Positions 1-6,125 are shown, counted from the stretch's first letter. The stretch is 6,125 nucleotides of DNA from an uncultured Alphaproteobacteria bacterium (GCA_900553115.1 USCF01000070.1:1-6125); one strand, 5' to 3'. The notes: generated by a model from the sequence alone, not told the origin. Made by a program: numbers and translations.

Positions 1-47
1 TTAAAATTAGATTAAGTTTTATAAAAGTTTTGCATTTTTGTTTTAGC

Positions 48-53
48 TATACT
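48..53 (+). promoter_or_regulatory. possible -10 box for the DUF2066/AI-2E operon
   Basis: TATACT matches the sigma70 -10 consensus at five of six positions and would give a leader of about 27 bases before the ATG at 87. No good -35 hexamer lies 16-18 bases upstream. In such AT-rich DNA a hit of this kind is expected by chance, so this is tentative. Confidence 0.22.
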
Positions 54-71
54 ATGTTAAGAAAAAAGAAT

Positions 72-79
72 AAAGGAGA
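72..79 (+). promoter_or_regulatory. ribosome binding site that fixes the DUF2066 start
   Basis: AAAGGAGA lies about 8 bases before the ATG at 87. The open frame extends further 5' to a possible start at 30, but that start has no such site and would add 19 residues ahead of a good signal peptide. The site therefore supports the ATG at 87. Confidence 0.85.
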
Positions 80-86
80 TTTTTTT

Positions 87-1121
87 ATGAAAAGGATAGT
101 TGTTTGGGTTATAGCGATGCTGTTTACGTTTCCGGCTTGGGCAAAAGTCAGTTATGAAGCACAGATCCCGGTTGAGGTTGAAGCCGAAAATTCGGTAAAG
201 GCTAAAGATAAGGCAATGTTAGAAGCGCAAAGACAGGGATTTTTGAATGTTGCCGGACAGTTGACTTCGGCAGCTAATGTCGAAAATCTGAAAAATTTGA
301 GTGATGATGAGATATTGCATTTTGTGCAAGCTGTCAGTGTTGCAGATGAAAAAGCCGGCGGTACAAAATATAAGGCTGTTTTGACCGTGCAGATAAATGA
401 GCCGCTGTTGAAAGATTATTTGGCTGAAAATAATATGATTGAGACCGAAACAACCAATCTTTTGGTTATTCCTGTTTATAAAGAAAAACCGCGCACGGCT
501 CCGCAGCTGTGGGAAAATACTAATGTCTGGAAAGCAAATTGGCGCAGCAAAGGCCTTATAAAATTTGGTACAATGGAAGTGCAAACCGCAGACATTCGTT
601 TTCAAGATATTCAGGATTTGAATGCGGAGAACGCTCTGTATATGGATTCTTCTTTGTATAATGAAATTTCGGACCGTTTTGGCTCTGACAGAATATATGT
701 TATATATGCCGAATCGTTGGAAAACGGCGATTTGAAGATAACTGTCAAAAATGAAAAAACTAAAAGTGAAAACAGTTTTTCGGTTTATAACGACGGAGAG
801 GGAAATATATTTGATAAAGCTATTGAAAAAAGCGTGATGTTTATTTCTAATATGGAACGGGAAACAGAAAACAGCAGCGGTATTGCCGCCAATGGAACAT
901 TAAACGCTGTGTATGAATATGGAAATATGAAAGAGTGGCTGGCTAAAAGCGCGGCGATAACCGCCCTGTCTCAGGTCGATAGTATTGATACAAAAAGTAT
1001 TGGCGGCGGCAAGGTCAGCTTTACGATAAATTATAATGGTTCTTTAGAAGATTTGCTTAGTTCTTTTCAAGAACTTGGTTTGAGTTATGAGCTAAATGAT
1101 AATTTCTATGTTTTAAGGTGA
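87..1121 (+). CDS. DUF2066 domain-containing exported protein
   Basis: This encodes a 344-residue protein starting at the ATG at 87, chosen for the AAAGGAG site and the signal peptide that follows. Residues 1-19 form a typical Sec signal (KR, hydrophobic core, then AWA before K20), so the mature protein should be periplasmic or envelope-associated. Residues about 20-115 resemble the start of DUF2066: an IPVEVEAEN segment, an Ala/Glu-rich helix around AMLEAQRQGF, then YKAVLTVQINEPLL. A second block, with LLVIPVYKEK and LWENTNVWKANW, is typical of alphaproteobacterial members of this family. The C-terminus (residues about 275-344) has the family-like pattern of a MKEWL helix, a beta strand and a final L-G-L-x-Y segment ending in YVLR. 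The molecular function of DUF2066 is unknown to me. The next gene begins 4 bp after the stop and is surely co-transcribed. The family call is from recognition of sequence patterns, not a search. Confidence 0.82.
   Translation: MKRIVVWVIAMLFTFPAWAKVSYEAQIPVEVEAENSVKAKDKAMLEAQRQGFLNVAGQLTSAANVENLKNLSDDEILHFVQAVSVADEKAGGTKYKAVLTVQINEPLLKDYLAENNMIETETTNLLVIPVYKEKPRTAPQLWENTNVWKANWRSKGLIKFGTMEVQTADIRFQDIQDLNAENALYMDSSLYNEISDRFGSDRIYVIYAESLENGDLKITVKNEKTKSENSFSVYNDGEGNIFDKAIEKSVMFISNMERETENSSGIAANGTLNAVYEYGNMKEWLAKSAAITALSQVDSIDTKSIGGGKVSFTINYNGSLEDLLSSFQELGLSYELNDNFYVLR
1115..1120 (+). promoter_or_regulatory. ribosome binding site of the AI-2E gene, overlapping the upstream stop
   Basis: AAGGTG lies 5 bases before the ATG at 1126 and overlaps the last codons of the DUF2066 gene, including two bases of its TGA. 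A TTG at 1123 is in frame but only 2 bases from this site, so the ATG at 1126 is preferred. The overlap points to translational coupling. Confidence 0.7.
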
Positions 1122-1125
1122 GTTG

Positions 1126-2193
1126 ATGACAAAGAAAAAAGTTGATAATCAGCGCTATCTGCTGTTTTTGTGCGTGTTTTTGATTTGTGCAGGTTTTTTG
1201 TATGTGCTACGTTCGGTGCTGTTGCCGTTTGTGGTTGGTATTGTATTGGCTTATTTCTTGGATCCACTGGTCAGTAAGGTTTCTAAAAACAGCTGTACTT
1301 CACGCACAGTTGCCACCACTATTGTTATGGGGATAGCACTTTTAATTTTGTTGCCGCTTTTAATTTTGCTGTGCAGTGCTGTATTTTCACAGGCGGCGGA
1401 ATATGCGGCTAAGCTTCCGGAATACGCACGCTCTTTTGCGCAAAGAATATTACCGCTTATGGGCGAGATTAAAGAACATTTTGGTTTGAATTACGGCAAT
1501 GTGGAAAATGTGCTGCAAGAAAATATGGCAAATTATTTGAAAATAGCCGGCAAAGTTTTGCAAAGCATTGTCAGCAACGGGTTTGCTTTTATTAATATTC
1601 TGTCTTTATTGCTTATTTCTCCGGTGGTGGCGTTTTATATGCTGCGTGATTGGCATAAGTTTACGGCAAAAATTCAGGGCTTAATCCCGCAAAAACATAA
1701 ACAAACGGTGCTTGCCGGTATGCAAGAAGTCAATCGTATAATTTCTGGCTATTTAAGAGGACAGGCTCTGGTTTGCCTGTGTTTAGGAAGTTATTATTCT
1801 TTTGGCTTATGGCTGGTTGGGTTGGAAATGGGTGTCTTTGTCGGTTTTTTAGCCGGTATTATCTCGTTTATACCTTATGTGGGCAGTATATCCGGATTTT
1901 TAATGGCTATGGCATTGGTTATCACTCAATATGGCACATTGCCAAAGATTGCTGCGGTTTTAGTTGTGTTTGGAATCGGACAATTTGTGGAAGGAAACTT
2001 CTTAACTCCGAAACTGGTGGGTGAAAACATCGGACTGCATCCGGTTTGGGTGATGTTTGCTTTGCTGGCCGGTGGAGTGCTTTTGGGGTTGCTTGGAATG
2101 ATAATAGCCGTTCCATGCGCAGCCATTATTGGCGTGTTGCTAAAATATTTGATTAAAAATTATAAGCAAAGCCCAATGTATTTAGAAAATTAA
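1126..2193 (+). CDS. AI-2E family transporter (PerM/UPF0118 family membrane protein)
   Basis: This 355-residue inner-membrane protein has the usual family length. Two hydrophobic segments lie near residues 11-46 and a third at about 62-88. A more polar region (about 90-150) follows, then a segment at 152-172 and a dense block of membrane segments from about 213 to 342. Family hallmarks are visible: YMLRDW at 171-176, GYLRGQ at 208-213, FIPYVGSISG at 248-257, EGNFLTPKLVG at 289-299 followed by IGLHP, and AVPCAAI at 328-334. Members have been linked to autoinducer-2 export (TqsA) and to ion/proton antiport, but most, like this one, have unknown substrates. It follows the DUF2066 gene by 4 bp, a pairing known in alphaproteobacteria. 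Its TAA lies in the same TTAA that ends the opposing gene. The family call is firm; the substrate is open. Confidence 0.93.
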   Translation: MTKKKVDNQRYLLFLCVFLICAGFLYVLRSVLLPFVVGIVLAYFLDPLVSKVSKNSCTSRTVATTIVMGIALLILLPLLILLCSAVFSQAAEYAAKLPEYARSFAQRILPLMGEIKEHFGLNYGNVENVLQENMANYLKIAGKVLQSIVSNGFAFINILSLLLISPVVAFYMLRDWHKFTAKIQGLIPQKHKQTVLAGMQEVNRIISGYLRGQALVCLCLGSYYSFGLWLVGLEMGVFVGFLAGIISFIPYVGSISGFLMAMALVITQYGTLPKIAAVLVVFGIGQFVEGNFLTPKLVGENIGLHPVWVMFALLAGGVLLGLLGMIIAVPCAAIIGVLLKYLIKNYKQSPMYLEN

Positions 2194-3059
2194 CGGCCTT
2201 GTTTTTTTTCTCGGATACGTATGTGTTTGAAGATATTGTTAGCCACATCTTCTTGGTGAGATACTTCATGTTCATAAAAATCGGCGTCGTCAAATTTTTG
2301 ATTTTGAAGAGCGACATATTCCAGTTCTTCAAAAATGTCTGCTTTTTCGCGGCAGGTTCTAAGTCTGCCAAATCCGCAGCGGCTGATATTGTCAAGTCGT
2401 TGCTGCAATAATTCGGCACGTTCTTCCGGTTCTAAGTTTTGTTTTAGTTTTTCATCAATGCTCAGAACTTTTTGGCGAGCCAAATCTATTCGGTGTTGTT
2501 TTTTTTCTTCGTTTGATAGTCTTTTCAGCTCTTCACCTTCTTGCTTGTCGGGATAATCATTGTCCGAAAGTTTACGGCGCACATTGGATAAAAGCTTGTG
2601 CTTCAAGCTGTAGAGCACACCAAACGAGTGTTGTTTAATCAGCATGGCGGCGTGTTTTAAATCAGAAATATGATTTTTGTTCAGCAAGGAAAGTTTTTTA
2701 TCCATAACATTTAAGAAAAGCGTGTTGCTATCAATGTATTTTTCATGGCCGATTAAAACCAAATCATACATTTTTATGCGTGTGTCACGGGGCAGGTTTT
2801 TATCATCAGCCAATTTTTCATAGTCATTGATGATTTTTTCATCAGTAGCAGTTCCGTCGCGTTCTTCATCTTCAGAGATGATTTCTATAATACGGTTGGT
2901 TGCCGAATCCAGTTTTTGAAACGGTTCAAATTCATCTTCTGGCAGATTGTTTTTTAGTTTGCGCAAGGCAATGGCCGACAAATCATGACCTTTTACATCA
3001 TATTGTTCAAAAAAACGATGTTTTAAGTAATCAGAAATCAAAGTTTTTTTAGAAGCCAT
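2190..3059 (-). CDS. hypothetical protein, charged and mostly helical
   Basis: I do not recognise this 289-residue protein. It has no signal peptide or membrane segment, so it is probably cytoplasmic. It is rich in Lys, Glu, Asp, Arg and Leu, with heptad-like stretches at about 175-225 that suggest a helical or partly coiled-coil fold. It has only two cysteines, C228 and C236, within a Gly/Arg-rich patch (CGFGRLRTC). Residues about 242-266 (EELEY then QKFDDADFYEHEV) look faintly like a UVR-type helical hairpin, but the usual Arg-Asp is absent. The ATG at 3059 has AAGGA 8 bases upstream, inside the last codons of the GNAT gene, whose stop is 1 bp away. The two are therefore almost certainly co-transcribed and probably translationally coupled. 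The stop shares TTAA with the converging AI-2E gene. That the frame is a real gene is well supported by its length, site and coupling; its function is unknown. Confidence 0.8.
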   Translation of the reverse strand: MASKKTLISDYLKHRFFEQYDVKGHDLSAIALRKLKNNLPEDEFEPFQKLDSATNRIIEIISEDEERDGTATDEKIINDYEKLADDKNLPRDTRIKMYDLVLIGHEKYIDSNTLFLNVMDKKLSLLNKNHISDLKHAAMLIKQHSFGVLYSLKHKLLSNVRRKLSDNDYPDKQEGEELKRLSNEEKKQHRIDLARQKVLSIDEKLKQNLEPEERAELLQQRLDNISRCGFGRLRTCREKADIFEELEYVALQNQKFDDADFYEHEVSHQEDVANNIFKHIRIREKKQGR

Positions 3060-3060
3060 A

Positions 3061-3498
3061 TTATAAATCCTTAACCATCTTCAAGAAAGTAATGCCTTGT
3101 TCATCAAAAATATCCCCTTCAGCATGATAGCCTAATTTTTCATAAAAACCGACAACAGAAAGCATAGCATGCATAACTATCTGGCTGTAGCCGGCTTCTT
3201 TGGCGCGCTTTTCGGCATATTTAACCAGCTCTCGTCCCACACCTTCTCCGCGGTATACAGTGTCAACCGCAACTTGCATCAAACGGATTTTTTCATTATC
3301 CAGCGGGGCAAGAATTAAACCGCCGACAAGCTTGTCATCAAGCTGCTCAATGCAGCCAATATGCAGATAATTGGCCTCTTTAGCGCGAAATGAATCCAAA
3401 AATTTTAAGCCCAGCGGTTCCAATAAAATTTTATAACGCAGTTCCACTAACTCGTTATAGCGAGAAGAACCAAAATCAATATCAATCATTTTGCGCAT
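3061..3498 (-). CDS. GNAT family N-acetyltransferase
   Basis: This encodes a 145-residue single-domain GNAT enzyme, which would transfer an acetyl group from acetyl-CoA to an amine on an unidentified substrate. The N-terminal ELRYKILLEPLGL (19-31) is typical of a common bacterial GNAT subgroup. Motif A is clear: the strand MQVAVD (74-79), then the pyrophosphate-binding loop RGEGVG (83-88) and helix RELVKYAEKRA. It continues with IVMHA (107-111) and the motif B segment FYEKLGY (118-124), and ends in a GITFLKM strand. All core elements are present, so it should be active. The ATG at 3498 is chosen because GGGAG lies 8 bases upstream; the internal Met4 would be too far from it. It is first in an operon with the 289-residue unknown gene and has its own promoter region, divergent from lepA. 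Substrate prediction is not possible from sequence alone; small molecules and protein N-termini are both possible. Confidence 0.92.
   Translation of the reverse strand: MRKMIDIDFGSSRYNELVELRYKILLEPLGLKFLDSFRAKEANYLHIGCIEQLDDKLVGGLILAPLDNEKIRLMQVAVDTVYRGEGVGRELVKYAEKRAKEAGYSQIVMHAMLSVVGFYEKLGYHAEGDIFDEQGITFLKMVKDL
3068..3072 (-). promoter_or_regulatory. ribosome binding site of the 289-residue gene, inside the GNAT gene
   Basis: On the minus strand AAGGA lies 8 bases before the ATG at 3059, within the Lys-Asp codons near the end of the GNAT gene. A ribosome finishing the GNAT frame would stop beside the next start, which favours coupled translation. Confidence 0.7.
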
Positions 3499-3519
3499 AA
3501 TTTTAACTCCCTATATAAT
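3491..3519 (+). promoter_or_regulatory. possible lepA promoter
   Basis: A consensus TATAAT at 3514-3519 is preceded by TTGCGC at 3491-3496 with a 17-base spacer. The -35 matches only at TTG. A second TATAAT sits at 3524-3529 without a good -35. Either would give a lepA leader of roughly 80-90 bases containing the A17 tract. The -35 would lie in the first codons of the divergent GNAT gene. Confidence 0.3.
3507..3511 (-). promoter_or_regulatory. ribosome binding site of the GNAT gene
   Basis: GGGAG on the minus strand lies 8 bases before the ATG at 3498 and decides for this start over the in-frame Met4. Confidence 0.7.
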
Positions 3520-3527
3520 TTTGTATA

Positions 3528-3556
3528 ATTAAAACATATTTTTGGCTATATTACAA
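3528..3556 (-). promoter_or_regulatory. probable promoter of the GNAT operon
   Basis: Read on the minus strand, TTGTAA (3556-3551, four of six to the -35 consensus) is followed after 17 bases by TTTAAT (3533-3528, five of six to the -10). A TG one base before the -10 gives an extended -10 form. The start would fall near 3521, leaving a leader of about 22 bases that includes the GGGAG site. The A/T tract at 3564-3580 then falls at about -43 to -59, where an UP element would be. Confidence 0.45.
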
Positions 3557-3563
3557 TAGCTAT

Positions 3564-3580
3564 AAAAAAAAAAAAAAAAA
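3564..3580. repeat. 17-base A homopolymer in the divergent promoter region
   Basis: An uninterrupted run of 17 A on the plus strand lies 33 bases before the lepA ATG. It is the longest homopolymer in the window. It could act as bent or UP-element DNA for the GNAT promoter, or as a length-variable tract. The exact length may also be affected by sequencing or assembly error. Confidence 0.95.
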
Positions 3581-3603
3581 TAAATTATCTTGGCGGCAAG
3601 AAA

Positions 3604-3608
3604 AGGAG
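3604..3608 (+). promoter_or_regulatory. ribosome binding site of lepA
   Basis: AGGAG, within AAAAGGAGAA, ends 5 bases before the ATG at 3614. An in-frame TTG at 3590 would place this site inside the coding region and add 8 residues not seen in the family, so the ATG at 3614 is preferred. Confidence 0.88.
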
Positions 3609-3613
3609 AAAAT

Positions 3614-5416
3614 ATGTCTGATTTAAGTTTAATCCGCAATTTTGCTATTATTGCCCATATTGACCATGGAAAATCTACCATCGCCGACCGCTTGATTGAA
3701 TATTGCGGCGGTTTGCAGCATCGTGAAATGACAGAGCAGGTTTTGGATTCAATGGATATTGAAAAAGAACGCGGCATTACCATTAAGGCTCAGACTGTGC
3801 GTTTGAACTATCAGGCTAAAGACGGAAAAACTTATCAGCTAAATTTGATTGATACTCCAGGACACGTTGACTTTACTTATGAAGTTTCTCGCTCTTTGGC
3901 TTCATGTGAAGGTTCTGTACTGGTTGTTGATGCCACGCAAGGTGTGGAAGCGCAGACTTTGGCGAATGTGTATTTGGCTTTGGACAACAATCATGAAATT
4001 GTTACGGCGCTTAATAAAATAGATTTGCCATCTGCAGAACCGGAAAAAGTAAAACAGCAAATAGAAGATGTAATTGGCTTGGACGCTTCCGATGCAGTGG
4101 AAGTTTCTGGTAAAACAGGTTTTGGTATTGATAATTTGCTGGAAGAAATTGTGCATAAACTTCCGGCGCCGACCGGAGATGAAAACGCTCCGCTTAAAGC
4201 TTTATTGATTGACAGCTGGTATGATTCTTATTTAGGTGTGATTATTTTGGTGCGGGTTAAAGATGGCGTGCTGCGTAAAAAACAAAATATTCGCATGATG
4301 TCACATGGAACTGATTATGTAATTGATAAAATTGGTATTTTTACACCAAAAATGAAAGATGTTGACGCGCTTTATCCAGGTGAGGTCGGATTTATTACCG
4401 CCAGCATAAAAAGTGTGGAAGACTGTAAAGTCGGAGATACAATCACGGATAATAAAGCGCCTTGTACAGAGCCTCTTGCCGGTTTTAAACCATCGGTCTC
4501 GGTAGTGTTCTGTTCTATTTTTCCGGTAGACAGCAGTCAGTACGGCGCGTTGAAAGACGCTTTGGCTAAATTAAAACTGAATGACGCAAGCATAAATTAT
4601 CAACCGGAAAATTCAACAGCTTTAGGCTTGGGGTTCCGCTGCGGTTTTTTGGGCTTGCTGCATATGGATATTATTCAGGAGCGAATCGGTAGAGAGTTTG
4701 ACTTAGACATCATTACAACAGCTCCATCGGTAGCCTACAAAATTTATTTGACCAATGGTTCGCAGATTATGCTGCACAATCCGGCTGATATGCCAGATGT
4801 TTCGACGATAAAAATGATTGAAGAACCGATGGTGCAGGCAACAATTATGGTGCCGGATACTTATTTGGGTGCGGTTTTGAAACTTTGCACCGAACGGCGC
4901 GGCGAACAAGAAGATTTAACTTATGTCGGCAATCGCGCCATGGTGGTATATAAAATTCCGCTAAGCGAGATTGTTTTTGATTTTTATGATCGTTTAAAAT
5001 CGATTACCAGCGGATATGCCAGTTTTAATTATGAATTGGTTGGTTATGCGCAGTCAGATTTAGTAAAAGTGCAGATTTTGATTAATGAAGAGCCGGTAGA
5101 TGCTCTGTCGTTTTTATGTCATCGTTCTGAAGCCGAATCCAGAGGAAGGCAAATTTGCGGACGTTTGAAAGATTTAATCCCGAAGCACTTATTCAAGATT
5201 CCTTTGCAAGCTGCTATCGGCGGGCGAATCGTGGCGCGCGAAACAATTTCGGCTTTGCGTAAAGATGTGACAGCCAAGTGTTACGGCGGCGATATTACCC
5301 GTAAGCGTAAACTATTGGATAACCAAAAGAAAGGTAAACAGCGTATGCGTCAATTCGGCAAAGTGGAAGTACCTCAGTCAGCCTTTATTGAAGCTTTGCG
5401 AATCGGGGATAACTAA
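3614..5416 (+). CDS. lepA: elongation factor 4 (LepA), translational GTPase
   Basis: This encodes a complete 600-residue LepA/EF4, matching the usual length of about 600. LepA is a ribosome-binding GTPase, reported to back-translocate ribosomes and to affect initiation or 30S assembly. It is cytoplasmic, partly membrane-associated. The G domain (about 1-185) has P-loop AHIDHGKST (14-22), switch I ERGITIK (52-58), DTPGH (80-84), NKID (134-137) and SGK (165-167). The beta-barrel domain follows, and then the EF-G-like domains III and V, with [11 protein letters not shown] and the [13 protein letters not shown] segment [10 protein letters not shown]. The LepA-specific C-terminal domain ends with [22 protein letters not shown] and [12 protein letters not shown], all diagnostic. 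No key residue is missing. It stands alone: upstream lies a divergent GNAT gene and downstream a converging gene, so it is not in the lepA-lepB operon common in other proteobacteria. Three in-frame TAA codons end it. Confidence 0.98.
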   Translation: MSDLSLIRNFAIIAHIDHGKSTIADRLIEYCGGLQHREMTEQVLDSMDIEKERGITIKAQTVRLNYQAKDGKTYQLNLIDTPGHVDFTYEVSRSLASCEGSVLVVDATQGVEAQTLANVYLALDNNHEIVTALNKIDLPSAEPEKVKQQIEDVIGLDASDAVEVSGKTGFGIDNLLEEIVHKLPAPTGDENAPLKALLIDSWYDSYLGVIILVRVKDGVLRKKQNIRMMSHGTDYVIDKIGIFTPKMKDVDALYPGEVGFITASIKSVEDCKVGDTITDNKAPCTEPLAGFKPSVSVVFCSIFPVDSSQYGALKDALAKLKLNDASINYQPENSTALGLGFRCGFLGLLHMDIIQERIGREFDLDIITTAPSVAYKIYLTNGSQIMLHNPADMPDVSTIKMIEEPMVQATIMVPDTYLGAVLKLCTERRGEQEDLTYVGNRAMVVYKIPLSEIVFDFYDRLKSITSGYASFNYELVGYAQSDLVKVQILINEEPVDALSFLCHRSEAESRGRQICGRLKDLIPKHLFKIPLQAAIGGRIVARETISALRKDVTAKCYGGDITRKRKLLDNQKKGKQRMRQFGKVEVPQSAFIEALRIGDN

Positions 5417-5423
5417 TAATAAA

Positions 5424-6083
5424 TCAGTCGGCTTTTAGCGAATGTTCAATATTTTGAAAGTCCTTCTGCACTTTTAGCAGACGGGGATTATCAATAGGAG
5501 TTTTATTTTTTATGGCCGCTAAATCATTTTGATAGTCAATGAAAGTTTGTTCATAGGCTTTGTCAATATCGCTATAATCAATAGTGGTAAAATCTTGTTC
5601 CGGTTCGGTATTTTCTTGCGGAATTTCGGGTTTTGTTTCATCAGTGTGCGGCGGCTGAGGCTTTGAATTCAAATCAGTTTGGTTAACAGCTGTTTGGTCG
5701 GTGATTAGCTTTTGCTCCGGTGCTTTTGCGGTGGATTTTAGATTCGCTTCTTGCAGTTTGGGTTGAGTAGGTAATTTTTGTGTTTTTGGCTCTTCTTGTT
5801 CAGTGGTTTCGACAAATTCATGAATATGTGGTTTAGGAGATTTGGATTTTGCCATACTTGCCGTTGAGTTTCGTTTTTTACCCGCTTTTTGCTGCATAAG
5901 TTTAAGGCGGCGTTTTTCTTGCATTATAACTTGTTCGGTTGTCGGAATATTGTCTACGGTGTTACTGATAGCATTTGAGGGTATAAAAAAATTAGGCTGC
6001 TTTTGTTTGCGCTGATAAGCCGCGTTTACGGTGGCTATTCCGGTAATAAAACACAAAATTAAAATGGCTATTAATTTTTTCAT
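5424..6083 (-). CDS. exported low-complexity hypothetical protein
   Basis: This encodes a 219-residue protein that I do not recognise. Residues 1-21 form a clear Sec signal: KK, a hydrophobic core, and VNA at 19-21 followed by A22. C11 sits in the hydrophobic core and is not a proper lipobox, so a soluble periplasmic or secreted protein is likelier than a lipoprotein. A basic stretch (about 57-85, with EKRRLK and KAGKKR) is followed by a linker at about 92-165 rich in Pro, Glu, Gln, Thr and Lys, probably disordered. A more ordered, helical C-terminus follows (about 166-217, with DYSDIDKAYEQTF and a Lys/Gln/Glu helix). This layout suits a spacer that crosses the periplasm or wall and presents a small C-terminal domain, which is inference. 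The ATG at 6083 has AAGGAG 5 bases upstream. It converges on lepA with a 7 bp gap. Confidence 0.82.
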   Translation of the reverse strand: MKKLIAILILCFITGIATVNAAYQRKQKQPNFFIPSNAISNTVDNIPTTEQVIMQEKRRLKLMQQKAGKKRNSTASMAKSKSPKPHIHEFVETTEQEEPKTQKLPTQPKLQEANLKSTAKAPEQKLITDQTAVNQTDLNSKPQPPHTDETKPEIPQENTEPEQDFTTIDYSDIDKAYEQTFIDYQNDLAAIKNKTPIDNPRLLKVQKDFQNIEHSLKAD

Positions 6084-6088
6084 AACGA

Positions 6089-6094
6089 CTCCTT
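6089..6094 (-). promoter_or_regulatory. ribosome binding site of the exported protein gene
   Basis: AAGGAG on the minus strand lies 5 bases before the ATG at 6083, a strong site that confirms this start and the signal peptide behind it. Confidence 0.85.
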
Positions 6095-6110
6095 ATGTCC
6101 GGTGAGTTTA

Positions 6111-6116
6111 AATATA
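6111..6116 (-). promoter_or_regulatory. possible -10 box of the exported protein gene
   Basis: TATATT on the minus strand matches the -10 consensus at five of six positions and would start a transcript near 6104, leaving about 20 bases of leader. The matching -35 would lie beyond the window edge, so this cannot be tested here. Confidence 0.28.
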
Positions 6117-6125
6117 AAACATTTT

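Noticed and set aside
30..86. Longer start for the DUF2066 gene
   Set aside because: It would add 19 residues before a clean signal peptide and place the strong AAAGGAG site inside the coding region.
219..605. Open frame on the minus strand within the DUF2066 gene
   Set aside because: It lies opposite a well-supported gene, has no ribosome site that I can see, and its protein shows no recognisable pattern.
1123..1125. TTG start for the AI-2E gene
   Set aside because: It is too close to the AAGGTG site, and an ATG follows directly at a suitable distance.
1773..2024. Open frame in another plus-strand frame within the AI-2E gene
   Set aside because: It overlaps the most conserved part of the AI-2E gene and looks like a shadow of it.
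2202..2209. T8 run just after the AI-2E stop as an intrinsic terminator
   Set aside because: No GC-rich hairpin precedes it. It is explained by Lys codons of the opposing gene.
2215..2222. Palindrome ATACGTAT as an operator
   Set aside because: It is only 8 bases, sits inside the coding end of the 289-residue gene and encodes Ile-Arg repeats, so chance is sufficient.
2199..2556. Plus-strand open frames opposite the 289-residue gene
   Set aside because: Phe/Ser-rich translations are what one expects opposite a Lys/Glu-rich gene. They continue past the AI-2E stop without a domain of their own.
3545..3560. Hairpin GCTAT/ATAGC next to the A17 tract as a terminator
   Set aside because: The stem is 5 bp and AT-rich. 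The run is A on the plus strand, and on the minus strand the T-run comes before the hairpin, so neither strand fits.
6051..6053. Cys11 of the exported protein as a lipoprotein cysteine
   Set aside because: The preceding residues (LIL) do not fit a lipobox, and the position is too early. A normal VNA-A cleavage site follows.

Overview
This is a compact, AT-rich, fully chromosomal-looking window with five protein genes and almost no intergenic DNA. It suggests a low-GC member of the Alphaproteobacteria. The strongest clue is the first gene pair: a secreted DUF2066 protein followed directly by an AI-2E/PerM-family membrane protein, an arrangement I know from Rhodospirillales-like and related alphaproteobacteria. 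The low GC content would fit host-associated or gut lineages of that class, but this placement is inference, since no rRNA or other marker is present.

Layout. Bases 1-86 are a short leader. Bases 87-2193 (+) hold a two-gene operon: a DUF2066 exported protein and an AI-2E family transporter, with 4 bp between stop and start. Bases 2190-3498 (-) hold a second two-gene operon in the opposite direction: a GNAT acetyltransferase is first, and an unrecognised 289-residue helical, highly charged protein follows it 1 bp later. The two operons converge on one TTAA, which supplies both stop codons. Bases 3499-3613 are the only real intergenic space. They form a divergent promoter region with a pure run of 17 A. 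Bases 3614-5416 (+) encode LepA (EF4), complete at 600 residues. Bases 5424-6083 (-) encode a small exported protein with a Pro/Glu/Gln/Lys-rich middle, converging on lepA with a 7 bp gap. The remaining 42 bases are its leader.

Function. LepA is a translational GTPase. The DUF2066/AI-2E pair belongs to the cell envelope. The GNAT gene and the unknown gene are probably translated together, but their substrates are not evident. No RNA gene, mobile element, CRISPR array, attachment site or origin was seen, and neither convergent junction has a convincing intrinsic terminator.

I found no new multi-gene system. The points most worth a second look are the orphan 289-residue gene coupled to the GNAT enzyme, the A17 tract in the divergent promoter, and the absence of the hda-type gene I would expect after the AI-2E gene.
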